This document shows positions 41,681 through 50,661 of a stretch of DNA of 64,000 nt, piece after piece; the first letter of the stretch is position 1, and each line of letters begins with the position of its first letter. The notes beneath the pieces are model-generated. The model did no database searches, had not been told where the DNA came from, and was given only the letters and a program-made list of their open reading frames with translations. The stretch is from Candidatus Magnetobacterium casense (GTDB taxonomy: Bacteria; Nitrospirota; Thermodesulfovibrionia; Thermodesulfovibrionales; Magnetobacteriaceae), in assembly GCF_000714715.1 (NCBI RefSeq), contig NZ_JMFO01000004.1, positions 62,001 to 126,000 on the forward strand. Direction: 5' to 3'. A program made the translations under genes and the position numbers.

Positions 41681-42505
41681 TTATACGTTAACACCGCTTT
41701 GATTCTTGTTTTTTATCAATGCGTCAAGTATTTCCTTGTCATAGGGATTGAGCATCGTGCCGGCATCCGAGACGATAATCTGTCCGTTTATAACGGCAGC
41801 CCTTTTGCTCAACAGGTAGACAATTACGTCTGCTATTTCGCTTGCCTCCAGGGCCTTTTTTCTGAAATTCGTCTTCTCCGAATAGATATAGTTGGAGACG
41901 AATCCCGGGATTCCGGCTGCCGATGTGGTTTTAAGGAATCCGGAGGCCACCACGTTGAATCTCACGTTTGAGAAGTTGCTGAAGGACTTTGCCAGATAGA
42001 CAACGGACGACTCAAGCGCAGCCTTCACCGGTGCCATGTACCCATAGCACTCAACGGCAATCCGCGTAAAGGGCACGGAAAGCGTTACCACGGAGGCATC
42101 CGTAGCAAACAGACCCTTAAAGGTGTTGGCAAGATTGGTCAACGAAAAACACGATATATCAATGGCCTCCAGGAAGTCTGCCTTGTTCATTTCATGGAAA
42201 GAGACATAGTTGTCCGGGATATTAGCAAACGCTATTGAATGTAACATGCCATCTATTTTCTGATAGCGACCCGATATGTTTGTATACAGGTCCTCTATGG
42301 ATTTTTGTTCTTTCACGTTACATGTGAATATCTCCTTGCCCGGGAAGAGTGCAGCCACCTTGGCCTTAATGTCCTCATCCCTGACAACAAATAGACACTC
42401 TGCACCCTCTTGTTGCAGGAGGGCCGCCGTATGGTAGGCAATGCTTTTCTTGTTACGCACACCAAATACAATGATTTTCTTATTCTCAAGTCCCAAAAAG
42501 TTCAT
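41681..42505 (-). CDS. FabI-like enoyl-ACP reductase / SDR
   Basis: A 274-aa short-chain dehydrogenase of the FabI type. The N-terminus ENKKIIVFGVRNKKSIAYHTA replaces the Gly-rich loop in FabI fashion, HSIAFA lies near 89-94, and the active-site YGYMAPVK near 152-159 keeps Tyr-X6-Lys spacing. The C-terminus INGQIIVSDAG is normal. It starts 2 bases after the dehydratase gene. With a FabK/PfaD-type protein also present, the operon may hold two reductases of different flavours. Confidence 0.85.
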   Translation of the reverse strand: MNFLGLENKKIIVFGVRNKKSIAYHTAALLQQEGAECLFVVRDEDIKAKVAALFPGKEIFTCNVKEQKSIEDLYTNISGRYQKIDGMLHSIAFANIPDNYVSFHEMNKADFLEAIDISCFSLTNLANTFKGLFATDASVVTLSVPFTRIAVECYGYMAPVKAALESSVVYLAKSFSNFSNVRFNVVASGFLKTTSAAGIPGFVSNYIYSEKTNFRKKALEASEIADVIVYLLSKRAAVINGQIIVSDAGTMLNPYDKEILDALIKNKNQSGVNV

Positions 42506-42507
42506 AT

Positions 42508-42942
42508 TTACGTATTCTCTCCCTTCTTTACCAGGGCGCAGGCAAAGTCCATCGACACCACCACCTTTGAATTAACAAATGCCTTGCCCTTGAGGTAATA
42601 AGCGCTTGATATCTTATCGGTAAGTTCTACGTGCATTTCGATAGTGGAATCAGGCAGCACCATGTTTTTAAACTTCACGTTGTTAATCTTTGAGACAACG
42701 GGGACATCACTCAGGAGGTCTTTGTTCTGGCAATGGGCGATGAGGATGGCGCCAGACTGCATCATAGCCTCACACATCAGTACCCCCGGCATTACGGGAT
42801 AGCCGGGATAGTGGCCCTTGAAAAAGTATTCTCCGCTACCGATGTACTTTTTGGTTTTTATGCTTTTGTCGTCAATTTCAACGATCTCATCGACAAACAG
42901 GAACGGTTCTCTGTGCGGGATGTATGTCCTGACATCGTTCAT
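42508..42942 (-). CDS. 3-hydroxyacyl-ACP dehydratase, FabZ-like
   Basis: A 144-aa single-hotdog dehydratase. IPHREPFLFVDEI near 8-20 and FFKGHYPGYPVMPGVLMCEA near 40-59 carry the catalytic His (GHYP) and Glu (CEAMMQ) of FabZ. Length is standard. Its ATG overlaps the ACP stop by 4 bases. As part of the ketosynthase-ACP cassette it should dehydrate the beta-hydroxyacyl-ACP intermediate. Confidence 0.9.
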   Translation of the reverse strand: MNDVRTYIPHREPFLFVDEIVEIDDKSIKTKKYIGSGEYFFKGHYPGYPVMPGVLMCEAMMQSGAILIAHCQNKDLLSDVPVVSKINNVKFKNMVLPDSTIEMHVELTDKISSAYYLKGKAFVNSKVVVSMDFACALVKKGENT

Positions 42943-43205
42943 GATATCTTGGGCATCAGGTAGTCCAGGGTATCCTTCATTGTCCGGAGGTGGCTGAAAT
43001 CGGAGTCCGGTATATCGATCTTGTACTCCTTTGTCAGGGAGAGCACTATATCGAGGAAGTCCATAGAGTCCATCTCCACGCGGTTTACAAAGGGGACGTT
43101 ATCATCTTCTATATCGGAGACATCCTCGCCGGGGAGGACCTCGCTGATAATCTTTACCAAGTTGCCTTTTACTTCTTCTCTTGTCATATCTACCTCTTCT
43201 GTCAT
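42939..43205 (-). CDS. Acyl carrier protein
   Basis: An 88-aa ACP. The phosphopantetheine Ser is in EMDSMDFLD (near 50-58), where DSM replaces the more common DSL, as in dedicated ACPs of secondary lipid or polyene pathways. The N-terminus is slightly longer and the product acidic. It is the second gene of the operon, between ketosynthase and dehydratase. Confidence 0.9.
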   Translation of the reverse strand: MTEEVDMTREEVKGNLVKIISEVLPGEDVSDIEDDNVPFVNRVEMDSMDFLDIVLSLTKEYKIDIPDSDFSHLRTMKDTLDYLMPKIS

Positions 43206-43225
43206 TAATTTACCTCGTTTTGGGC

Positions 43226-44470
43226 TTAAGCACCATACTTCTTTACGATTACTGTGGAATTAATACCGAGCATTCCGAAGGCGTTGTTGAGTATGTACTC
43301 GATATTATCGACCTTCATTGGTTTATCCCTGACGATGTTTGTGATTTTGCATGCCGGGTCGAGGTTGTCCAGGTTCAGGGTGTGGTGTATCATGCCGTCG
43401 TCAAAGGACGGCAGTTCTCCGGCTAGTTCCAGTGCCCCTGCGGCACCCATTGTGTGGCCAATGAAGCTCTTGGTGTTGGTGATATGGACGTCCTTGTGCA
43501 TACCGAAGACGTCGTCTATGGAAATCCCCTCCTGCACATCACCCAGTGGGGTGGAGGTGGCGTGTGTGTTTATTATGTCTATATCCTGGGGACGGATACC
43601 GGCCTTATAGAGTGCCAGTTGCATGCACTGTGCCTGTCGCACACAGTTTGGGGCGACATAGTCGGATGCGTCGGTATTTATGGCATATCCCACGACTTCG
43701 GCGTATATTTTGGCGTTTCTGTTGAGTGCGTCATCGAGTCGTTCGAGGATATAGATGCAGCCGCCTTCGGAGATGACAATGCCGTTTCGGTCTGCGTCAA
43801 AGGGTCTGCTTGCCTTTGCGGGGTCGGAGTGGTGGGCGAGGGCGCCGCCGTTTTTGAAGCTGGCTATTATCGGGAAGGCGTGTATTGTCTCCGACACTCC
43901 TCCGGCGATTGCGATATCGACCTCACCCAGTCTGAGCATCTGCAGGCCCTGGATTATCCCCATGTTGCCTGCGGCACAGGCGGCACCGATTGTATAGTGC
44001 GGCCCGGTTATTTTGAGGTTGAGGGCTATCTCGCCGGCGGGATTGTTCGATATCCCCTTGGGGTTGAAGTTGTGGGAGACGTACCGTGGGTTATAGTCAA
44101 ACTCCTTGATGGCAAAGCATTCCACGACTGTTTCGGCGCACCCGTGTTCCGTGATGCCGACATAGATACCAATGCTGGATTTGTCGTACAGGCTGAGGTC
44201 GAGCCTGGAGTCTGTTATAGCCTCGTGGGTGCAATAGATACCGATTGAACCTGCCCTTGTGCCACGCCTGCGTTCCTTTTTGGACTGATACCGCGTGTCG
44301 TCATAAGTGCAGACCCCGGCCAATATCTCACCCATGATCTGGTCGTGAAAGACGGTAACGCCAGATTTACCTTCCAGGAGGCTTGCCCTGAACTCCGTGA
44401 GGTTGTTTCCGTTGGGGGCCGTCAGACCAACGCCCGTTATGACGATCCTCGCACTAGCTAAATTATCCAT
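43226..44470 (-). CDS. Beta-ketoacyl-ACP synthase (FabF-like)
   Basis: About 414 aa from the ATG at 44470; a GTG at 44479 is possible but touches the AGGGGAAG ribosome site. Catalytic residues are intact: Cys in IGAACAAGNMG, His in INTHATSTPLGD and His in KSFIGHTMGAAG, with the GFGFN-like region near the end reading NAFGMLGINS. AACAAG instead of TACAAG/S and the short 414-residue size set it apart from housekeeping FabF. As first gene of the five-gene cassette it should carry out decarboxylative condensation on the dedicated ACP. Confidence 0.9.
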   Translation of the reverse strand: MDNLASARIVITGVGLTAPNGNNLTEFRASLLEGKSGVTVFHDQIMGEILAGVCTYDDTRYQSKKERRRGTRAGSIGIYCTHEAITDSRLDLSLYDKSSIGIYVGITEHGCAETVVECFAIKEFDYNPRYVSHNFNPKGISNNPAGEIALNLKITGPHYTIGAACAAGNMGIIQGLQMLRLGEVDIAIAGGVSETIHAFPIIASFKNGGALAHHSDPAKASRPFDADRNGIVISEGGCIYILERLDDALNRNAKIYAEVVGYAINTDASDYVAPNCVRQAQCMQLALYKAGIRPQDIDIINTHATSTPLGDVQEGISIDDVFGMHKDVHITNTKSFIGHTMGAAGALELAGELPSFDDGMIHHTLNLDNLDPACKITNIVRDKPMKVDNIEYILNNAFGMLGINSTVIVKKYGA

Positions 44471-44690
44471 ATATACCACTTCCCCTATCTCTTAATGTTT
44501 CTGCATCCACAGTGAATATATCAAAAAAAAGACAACACCGAACTTCAGAGCAAGTCATTTCCCTGCATCGGAAAGTCACTCTATATCCCCTTGGTCTGAT
44601 CCCTCAAGCAAGGATATGTTCTTGATAATGCTCAATCTTATATACTAACTTACCTCTATAGAATTTTACACTTTTATCTTCAGCATAAAA

Positions 44691-44720
44691 AGAATATCAT
44701 TAAAGACAAATCTTTGTCAA
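44691..44720 (-). promoter_or_regulatory. Sigma-70-like promoter of the fatty-acid-like operon
   Basis: TTGACA (44720-44715), 18 bases, TATTCT (44696-44691). The predicted leader is about 210 bases. The rest of the 320-base gap between ketosynthase and Memo genes is AT-rich and holds nothing else recognised. Confidence 0.55.
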
Positions 44721-44802
44721 CAATAAATTGCGGCAAGCACAGAGGCTGTGTTTCCGATGAGGGGCATTACATCGCAGAGATATGTTTTTTGCATATCACC
44801 AG

Positions 44803-45636
44803 TTACTTAACAAGCACGCCTGCGTATCCGACCACGTGGTTGTAGTCGCCGCTTGTCTCTGCGGAGGTTTCGTACTTAACCAGCTCTGCCCTTGTGGCCC
44901 CCAGCTCCATGCAGGCATAGAGCATGACCGTTACGGGCATGGCCCCACACATGCTGATGTTTTCGTCATGCACCACTTTGTACAGCCCCTCGGGGTCCAT
45001 GGCGAGTATTTTTTCCATGGCGAGGTTGTCCTTGTAGCGGGCCTGTTCTTCGGTGACGTAGTGGCTCATGTCGGAGCTTGCCACGATGACAACGTCTGTT
45101 GCTATTTTTGCGGCTATTGCCATCCGTATCACCCGTGCTATGGTGATGCCTGCCTGGTTGCACTCCTGCAGGGTGGCATGCAGCATCGTAATTGGTACGA
45201 TCCTGACGTCGGGGGATTGTGCGGTGGACAAGAAATGCGCAATAAACGGCAATTGCACCTCCAGGGAGTGCTCGTAGTAGTGTGCTATGGGGTCGTCCTT
45301 GAGAAACACGGAGTGCTCAAGGAGCATATCCGCAATGCCCTCATTTATGCTAAAGGTGTGTGCAGGTATCTCCCACTGCCCCCTCGACATCAGGGCAAAC
45401 CGCTCCCCCATGCCGGTGTGATTAGGACCAATCAGGATGATGTTATCAGGCAACCTGACCCTGGAGTATGTCGCCCCGGCAACCCTGCCGGAATATATCA
45501 GACCGGCATGAGGACTCACAATGCCAAAGACCTTGTCCTTCTGCTCGTCGTCCCGTACAAAACCCTTCACCTGAAGCTGCAACTCTTCACTGATGCCCTT
45601 GTAGAAGTGCCCTGCCACTGCCGCCTGCCTTTTCAT
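44803..45636 (-). CDS. AmmeMemoRadiSam system protein B (Memo family)
   Basis: 277 aa from the ATG at 45636 (MKRQAAVAGHFY), preceded by AAGGAGG; the frame extends 23 codons upstream without conservation. The Memo fold is visible in SPHAGLIYSGRVA near 43-55, the IGPNHTG segment and SSDMSHYV near 193, which carry the metal-site His residues. The family resembles extradiol dioxygenases and usually occurs with AMMECR1 and a radical SAM protein; neither is present here. Function is unknown. Confidence 0.9.
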   Translation of the reverse strand: MKRQAAVAGHFYKGISEELQLQVKGFVRDDEQKDKVFGIVSPHAGLIYSGRVAGATYSRVRLPDNIILIGPNHTGMGERFALMSRGQWEIPAHTFSINEGIADMLLEHSVFLKDDPIAHYYEHSLEVQLPFIAHFLSTAQSPDVRIVPITMLHATLQECNQAGITIARVIRMAIAAKIATDVVIVASSDMSHYVTEEQARYKDNLAMEKILAMDPEGLYKVVHDENISMCGAMPVTVMLYACMELGATRAELVKYETSAETSGDYNHVVGYAGVLVK

Positions 45637-45753
45637 TGTCCAACCCTCCTTGTTATTAATTCCGTCCCCCCGGCCAGCACCCCGGGAGGTCTCTGCCAAC
45701 CACACGGCAATGGCTCACGATGCCATGCCCAAACAGTCAGCTCTGGTTAGTGC

Positions 45754-47133
45754 TCAAAAACTGCTATCGTCTCCATTGCCGGAGTATCCCTCGTGGGAAT
45801 CCGTATAGTCGGCAAAGCGGGTATAATCAGACATAAACGTCAGATTTACCTTTACCCCGGCCGGACCGTTTCGCTGCTTTGCAATGTGTATTTCGGCCTT
45901 GCCCTTTGACTCCTGATTGTCTCTATTATACACCTCGTCGCGGTATAAAAACAATATAACGTCGGCATCCTGCTCTATGGCGCCGGACTCTCTGAGGTCT
46001 GCCAGGGTTGGTATTGGTGGTCTTCGCTGTTCCACAAGCCTGTTTAACTGACTGAGGGCAATGACGGGGATATTCAGCTCCTTTGCCAGACCTTTGAGAG
46101 AGCGTGATATTTCGGAAATCTCCTGCTCCCTGCGTTCCGCCCCTGCCCTGCCGCGCACCAGTTGCAGGTAGTCAACGATCACCAGGCCCAGGTCTCGCTC
46201 CATCTTTAGCCTCCGAGCCTTTGACCTCATCTCCAGCACGCCGATATCGGAGGAGTCATCTATGAAGATAGGTGCCTCTGCCAGCCTGCCCGCCGCCGCT
46301 GTCAATACCGGCCACTCCTCACGGCGGAGAATCCCCTTCCTGACCCTGTTTGAGTCCACCATCGCCTCCGAACACAGCATCCTCAGCGCAAGCGAACGCT
46401 TGGACATCTCAAGGCTGAATATGGCAATAGGTCTCTTGGTGTGAACCCCCACGTACTGGGCAATGTTCAGACAAAATGCGGTCTTGCCCATCGACGGCCT
46501 GCCACCTATGATTATAAGGTCGCTGTCCTGAAACCCGGAGGTCAATTCGTCAAGGTCCTTAAAACCCGACGGAGTACCCGTTATTGATTCTTTTTTTGCA
46601 TAAAGATGTTCTACGAGTTCGATACTCTCCTTTACGATAACATCAAGGGAGGTGAAGGACTGTCGCACACGCTTGTCTGCTATCTCAAAGATGGTCTTTT
46701 CGGCAATATCGACCATGTCATCGGCGTCCTGTCCCTGTTCGTATACCGTTGATATGATGGTGGTAGCGCCTTGGACGAGGCCACGCATAAGCGCCTTTTC
46801 CCGTATGATCTTGCTGTGAAATGCCACGTTGGCCGAGGTGGCAACTGCGTTGACCAAGGTCGAAAGATAGGCCAGTCCACCTATTTTGTCGATATCACCC
46901 GTTTTTTTCAGATGGTCTGTCAAGGTGACAAGGTCAATAGGCTCGTGTTTGTCTAGTATGGCAAGCATAGCCCTGAAGACACGCTTGTGTGAGTCCTTGT
47001 AGAAGTCCTCATCGGATATCACCTCGATAGCCTTATAGATGGCCTCCTGCTCCAGGAGTATTGCCCCCAGGACGGCTTGTTCGGCCTCTATGTTCTGCGG
47101 GGGTATCCTGTCAAACGCCGTGTCATCTGCCAT
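45754..47133 (-). CDS. dnaB: Replicative DNA helicase DnaB
   Basis: A 459-aa DnaB hexameric helicase without intein. The N-terminal domain (PPQNIEAEQAVLGAIL) precedes a RecA-like core with Walker A GGRPSMGKTAF near 207-217, Walker B LVIVDYLQLV near 305, and the C-terminal DADVILFLYRDE motif. It acts at the fork with primase. It follows rplI by 83 bases, a conserved rplI-dnaB order. Confidence 0.97.
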   Translation of the reverse strand: MADDTAFDRIPPQNIEAEQAVLGAILLEQEAIYKAIEVISDEDFYKDSHKRVFRAMLAILDKHEPIDLVTLTDHLKKTGDIDKIGGLAYLSTLVNAVATSANVAFHSKIIREKALMRGLVQGATTIISTVYEQGQDADDMVDIAEKTIFEIADKRVRQSFTSLDVIVKESIELVEHLYAKKESITGTPSGFKDLDELTSGFQDSDLIIIGGRPSMGKTAFCLNIAQYVGVHTKRPIAIFSLEMSKRSLALRMLCSEAMVDSNRVRKGILRREEWPVLTAAAGRLAEAPIFIDDSSDIGVLEMRSKARRLKMERDLGLVIVDYLQLVRGRAGAERREQEISEISRSLKGLAKELNIPVIALSQLNRLVEQRRPPIPTLADLRESGAIEQDADVILFLYRDEVYNRDNQESKGKAEIHIAKQRNGPAGVKVNLTFMSDYTRFADYTDSHEGYSGNGDDSSF

Positions 47134-47216
47134 AGATACACCACGCGATATCCGCTGTTACCCCAATCATAAATGCTCCATAACGATTCATTCGGCTCTG
47201 CCGGTGACACACTACC

Positions 47217-47660
47217 CTATTCAGCCGTAACCTCAACCTTAAGGTCAGCCGAAACCTCCGGATGAATCCTGACCTTGACCACGTGCTCACCAATACGTTT
47301 TATCGGGCTGTCCAGGTGTATCTTCCTCTTGTCAACCGTAAAACCTACCCCCACAAGGGCCTCCGATATGTCCTTGCTGGTAATCGAACCAAAGAGCTTA
47401 CCCTCTTCACCGGCCTTGGCCGTAAGCGTGATGGTTACGGATGACAGTCTGGTGGCCAGGTCACCTGCCGTTGTCTTGAGCTTTTTGATTCTTTCTTCGA
47501 TATTGCGGCTTTCGTGCCTGAGGGCCTTCAAATTGCGTTCGCTTGCCTCCACTGCCAGGTTTCTTGGCAAGAGATAGTTCCTTGCATAGCCGTTGGCTAC
47601 ATTTACAATTGACCCCATATTGCCCAGGTTGGCAATATCGTCTTTTAAGATCACCTTCAT
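47217..47660 (-). CDS. rplI: 50S ribosomal protein L9
   Basis: A 147-aa L9 with the N-terminal rRNA-binding domain (MKVILKDDIANLGNMGSIVNV, GYARNYLLPRNLA), the connecting helix and the C-terminal domain (LFGSITSKDISEAL). The usual upstream partners rpsF, ssb and rpsR are missing; instead a gene fragment and a duplicated accessory region lie upstream, so the ribosomal operon appears to have been split here. Confidence 0.97.
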   Translation of the reverse strand: MKVILKDDIANLGNMGSIVNVANGYARNYLLPRNLAVEASERNLKALRHESRNIEERIKKLKTTAGDLATRLSSVTITLTAKAGEEGKLFGSITSKDISEALVGVGFTVDKRKIHLDSPIKRIGEHVVKVRIHPEVSADLKVEVTAE

Positions 47661-47730
47661 CTGTCGTACTCCTTCCTGAAATTTTGTAGTCCTGATAGTA
47701 TAGCATAAAAAACCATACTATGTGACAGGA

Positions 47731-47844
47731 CTATCGCATCAGAGAATTTTTCTTTCCCTTGCCGTGTTCGTAGATACGCCAGTTGCTTGGCATGCCCTGG
47801 GCCGCGTAGCCTCAGGAGTTGATTGTCGTACCGTCCATGAACCA
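47731..47844 (-). pseudogene. C-terminal fragment of a VCBS/FG-GAP protein paralogue
   Basis: Read on the minus strand from 47844, the sequence gives [10 protein letters not shown], a TGA stop, then GYAAQGMPSNWRIYEHGK. The first block is identical to the last repeat of the intact VCBS protein at 49.1 kb, and GMPSNWRIY matches its GVPNDWSIY end. Only this last repeat survives and it is interrupted by a stop, so it is a leftover from a paralogue or a duplication. Confidence 0.75.
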
Positions 47845-47861
47845 GTGAAAATAAAAAAATG

Positions 47862-48059
47862 CCGGGGGTGTTAATGTTGCTGAAGGTACGTTAAAGGAAA
47901 GAGAGCAAGAATGGCTCCAGAACTGAGATATTCCTGTCTATCAGGCAACAGGTAATCTCTCCTGAGCACTAAAAAAAGACCCCTTGTGTACATTCTTTAC
48001 GATCATCGCAGAATCGCATTTAAACCTGTAGCTGCGGCAGACGTTGTTCAGCGGCAAGC
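47862..48059. other. Left part of duplicated accessory segment
   Basis: From about 47862 the sequence parallels 51705 onwards (GGGGGTGTTAATGTTGCTGA is identical), then joins the Rpn gene end. In the other copy a PIN toxin and antitoxin occupy the space between. No intact gene is seen here. Confidence 0.6.
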
Positions 48060-48895
48060 TCAAGCGTTACCCTGCAGGTACAATCTCAACTGGGCTACCG
48101 ACGTGGACCTCTTGATAAGCGCCCTGAATTCATCAAGTTTATCGACCTTATCAATGCCCCTGAGCATATCCATAAGCTCCAGTCCCTCCGGACCATACTT
48201 GATTTCAAGCATCCCTTCTATCCCTTCCAGTTTGCCTTTGAGTTCGCCTTTGAGTTCGCCCTTTGTAAATATATCCTTAAAAAACTCGTATTCATCCAAA
48301 TCAATTGTTATCGGCATGTTCAGTACCTCCTGTTTTACCTTGGCGGCCAAATTTCTTAATCCGGCAAGATATAGAAATTCCTTATATAATTCTCCCTTTT
48401 TCTGGGTTGTAACCGATAGAGTTTGGCAAGAATCCTCTTTATCATAACATCGGCATCGTCGAACCTGCACAGAATAGCCAATATAATATCATCAGGGTCA
48501 TCACTGTCAATGAGTTGGTTGCCATCAAGAGTACGGGCGTCTATCAATTCGTAGGAATACTTTATTCGCTTAAACTCCATGCTGCTCTTCATGTTTAGCG
48601 GCTTATTACCGATATACAAGACAACCTGTAACGGTAACTTCTTGTACTGGTTGTATATGAACCCGGAATAGAGATACATACGCCCCAACATATCACTATC
48701 GTTTGACGATTGCATCTCAATGTGGGCTATATTGCCATCCGGCAGCTCAATCAGGATATCGACCTCCCTGATCTGAATATCGGGGAACTGGATATCTATG
48801 AATTTGCCCGTATCATACCCCGTCAGCAGCTTCAGAAACCTCCGCGGCGCATCTTTAACAATATCCTTCAATACTATATCATACTTCTGGTGCAT
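48060..48895 (-). pseudogene. Rpn-family PD-(D/E)XK nuclease, frameshifted copy
   Basis: Nearly identical to the intact Rpn gene at 52276-53184, but one T is missing in a short run at about 48378, so the frame stops after RENYIRNFYILPD and resumes out of frame to 48060. It also lacks 72 bases, three 24-base units, near the C-terminus. The length difference of the two copies, 73 bases, equals exactly these two changes. The nuclease core (REVDILIELP, then IEMQ) is encoded before the frameshift, so a truncated 179-aa protein could still be made. Confidence 0.85.
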
Positions 48896-48902
48896 GACTA
48901 TT

Positions 48903-48932
48903 ATGATAATACCAAAGGAGTGTTCCTGTCAA
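48903..48932 (-). promoter_or_regulatory. Promoter abutting Rpn copy 1 start
   Basis: TTGACA (48932-48927), 18 bases, TATCAT (48908-48903), then 7 bases to the ATG at 48895. No ribosome site lies in between. The same arrangement precedes the other Rpn copy. Confidence 0.65.
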
Positions 48933-48975
48933 CAGTTAATTTTTGCACATCAGATAAAGATGTCAACACAGCCAT

Positions 48976-49083
48976 AAAAGGGGTTAAGGGGACTGGTCCC
49001 CTTGCAGGAGGGGTCTGAGGGGAGGGCGGAGGGGGTGAGGCACCCCTGCCGTAAACCGCTCCCCTTCTTTCTCTTTCTCTTTG
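48976..49083. repeat. Composite GC-rich intergenic repeat, copy 3 (inverted)
   Basis: AAGGGGAC-TG-GTCCCCTT (48986-49003) and GGGGGTGAGGCACCCCTGCC (49029-49048) occur with purine/pyrimidine-rich ends. This is the reverse complement of the block order seen at 3.0 kb. It lies immediately after the VCBS gene (minus strand), where it may serve as terminator. Confidence 0.7.
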
Positions 49084-50652
49084 TTAGTAGATACTCCAGT
49101 CGTTTGGCACGCCGTGATCGGCATAACCTCCGGAGTTAATCGTCGTGCCGTCCATAAACCAGATGTAGACATCGCCAGTTGAGCCATCCTGCCAAAGCAT
49201 GTCGTTCATGCCATCGCCGTTGTAATCTCCGACCGACTTCACGGCCCAGGTATCACCGCTGGAACCACGCACTGACACACCCGCTGACTGATCGGCACCG
49301 CCCTTGGGCCTGACGAAATCACCGCCCTTGATCTTTATGCCGTCCATCAACCAGACGTATATCTTGCCGGTATCGATATCCTGGAGATGTACATCGCTCT
49401 TGCCGTCGCCATCGTAGTCGGCAATTGACCTGATCTGCCATTGATGTGGTATCCCCTTGGCCACAAAACCGCTGCTTCCCTGTATCTTGACACCGTCCAT
49501 GAGCCAGGCATAGACGTCACCGATGTCCTTGCTCTGCCAGAGGATATCGGTTTTGCCGTCGCCATTGAAATCGCCAACGCCCCTGACCTCCCAGTCGGCG
49601 GGAACGCCCTTGACTATGAAGTCCCTGGACTTTATCTTGACGCCATCGAGGAGCCAGACAACAACATCGTTGGTGCTTGTGTTTTGCCAGAGGACGTCGT
49701 TTCTGCAATCGCCGTTAAAGTCACCGATTGCCTTTATCTGCCACTCCGAGGTCATGCTACGGTAGACGTAGTCCCCGCTGTTTGGTTTTGTGCCGTCCAT
49801 GAGCCAGACATAGACGTCGCCGGTGTCCGTGTTCTGCCAGATGATATCGGCCTTGCCGTCGCCATCGAAATCATCCGACGCTATGACCTTCCAGTTCTTT
49901 GGCACCCCGTTGGCAGCGAAGGCCGCGGACTTCTTTGCAGCACCGTTCATCAGCCAGATTGCCACGTCGCCGTTATTTGAGTTCTGCCATAGGACGTCGC
50001 TCTTGCCGTCGCCGTCAAAGTCCTTCTTTGTCTTCTTGCATACACCGTTGAACTCAGCGGTGATGCCCTTTGATGCCGTCATATTTACCGTACACTGATT
50101 GCCGATGGTTACGTCGCATCCCGTCCAGCCGTTAAACATTGAGGCGTTGTCCGCCACCGCAGTGACTATCACCTGTGTGTTAAGCGCATACAGCGCCGTG
50201 CCAGTGTTGCCACTCCAGTTGAGGCTGCCCGTTGACGTTGTTATAGTGCCGTCACCGGTGCCCTGTTTTGTGATTGTCAGCGTTACCGGGGTTGGTGTTG
50301 GCGTAGGAGTTGCTGTTGCCGTCGGAGTTGGAGTCGGTGTTACAGTCGGTGTAGGTGTTGGGGTTGCCGACGGAGTAGGTGTCGGCGTTGCTGTAGCCGT
50401 TGGTGTGGGAGTGGGCGTTGCCGTTGGAGTAGGTGTTGGTGTAGGAGTTACCGTGGGTGTGGAAGTCGGTGTCGCTGTGGGTGTAGGAGTTGGCGTTGGC
50501 GTCGGTGTAGACGTAGGTGTCGGGGTGGGCGTAGGTGTTGGTGAAACATCCCAATAGCCCGTATCCCACGTCATGCCGTCCCACGTGCTAACTGCCCATA
50601 CTGATGACGCTAGCAGCAGACCTATCATTAGTGTTAAGACAATTCTTCTCAT
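49084..50652 (-). CDS. Secreted VCBS/FG-GAP-repeat protein with Pro-Thr linker
   Basis: A 522-aa exported protein: signal peptide (1-20, cleavage after VWA), a short [12 protein letters not shown] segment, a Pro-Thr linker of alternating PT with Ala/Ser/Val variants (about 38-123), a divergent InlB-type B-repeat-like domain (125-205), and six FG-GAP/VCBS-like blade repeats with DxDGDGKxDxxW calcium-binding loops (210-520). Such proteins are surface adhesins or binding proteins. The linker is encoded by a hypervariable-looking 6-base repeat. It starts 9 bases after the neighbouring secreted protein gene. Confidence 0.88.
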   Translation of the reverse strand: MRRIVLTLMIGLLLASSVWAVSTWDGMTWDTGYWDVSPTPTPTPTPTSTPTPTPTPTPTATPTSTPTVTPTPTPTPTATPTPTPTATATPTPTPSATPTPTPTVTPTPTPTATATPTPTPTPVTLTITKQGTGDGTITTSTGSLNWSGNTGTALYALNTQVIVTAVADNASMFNGWTGCDVTIGNQCTVNMTASKGITAEFNGVCKKTKKDFDGDGKSDVLWQNSNNGDVAIWLMNGAAKKSAAFAANGVPKNWKVIASDDFDGDGKADIIWQNTDTGDVYVWLMDGTKPNSGDYVYRSMTSEWQIKAIGDFNGDCRNDVLWQNTSTNDVVVWLLDGVKIKSRDFIVKGVPADWEVRGVGDFNGDGKTDILWQSKDIGDVYAWLMDGVKIQGSSGFVAKGIPHQWQIRSIADYDGDGKSDVHLQDIDTGKIYVWLMDGIKIKGGDFVRPKGGADQSAGVSVRGSSGDTWAVKSVGDYNGDGMNDMLWQDGSTGDVYIWFMDGTTINSGGYADHGVPNDWSIY

Positions 50653-50661
50653 CCTGTCGTC

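Noticed and set aside
50099-50557. Plus-strand frame of alternating Gly-Val opposite the Pro-Thr linker
   Set aside because: It arises from the 6-base repeat encoding Pro-Thr on the minus strand, whose protein has a signal peptide and known domains.
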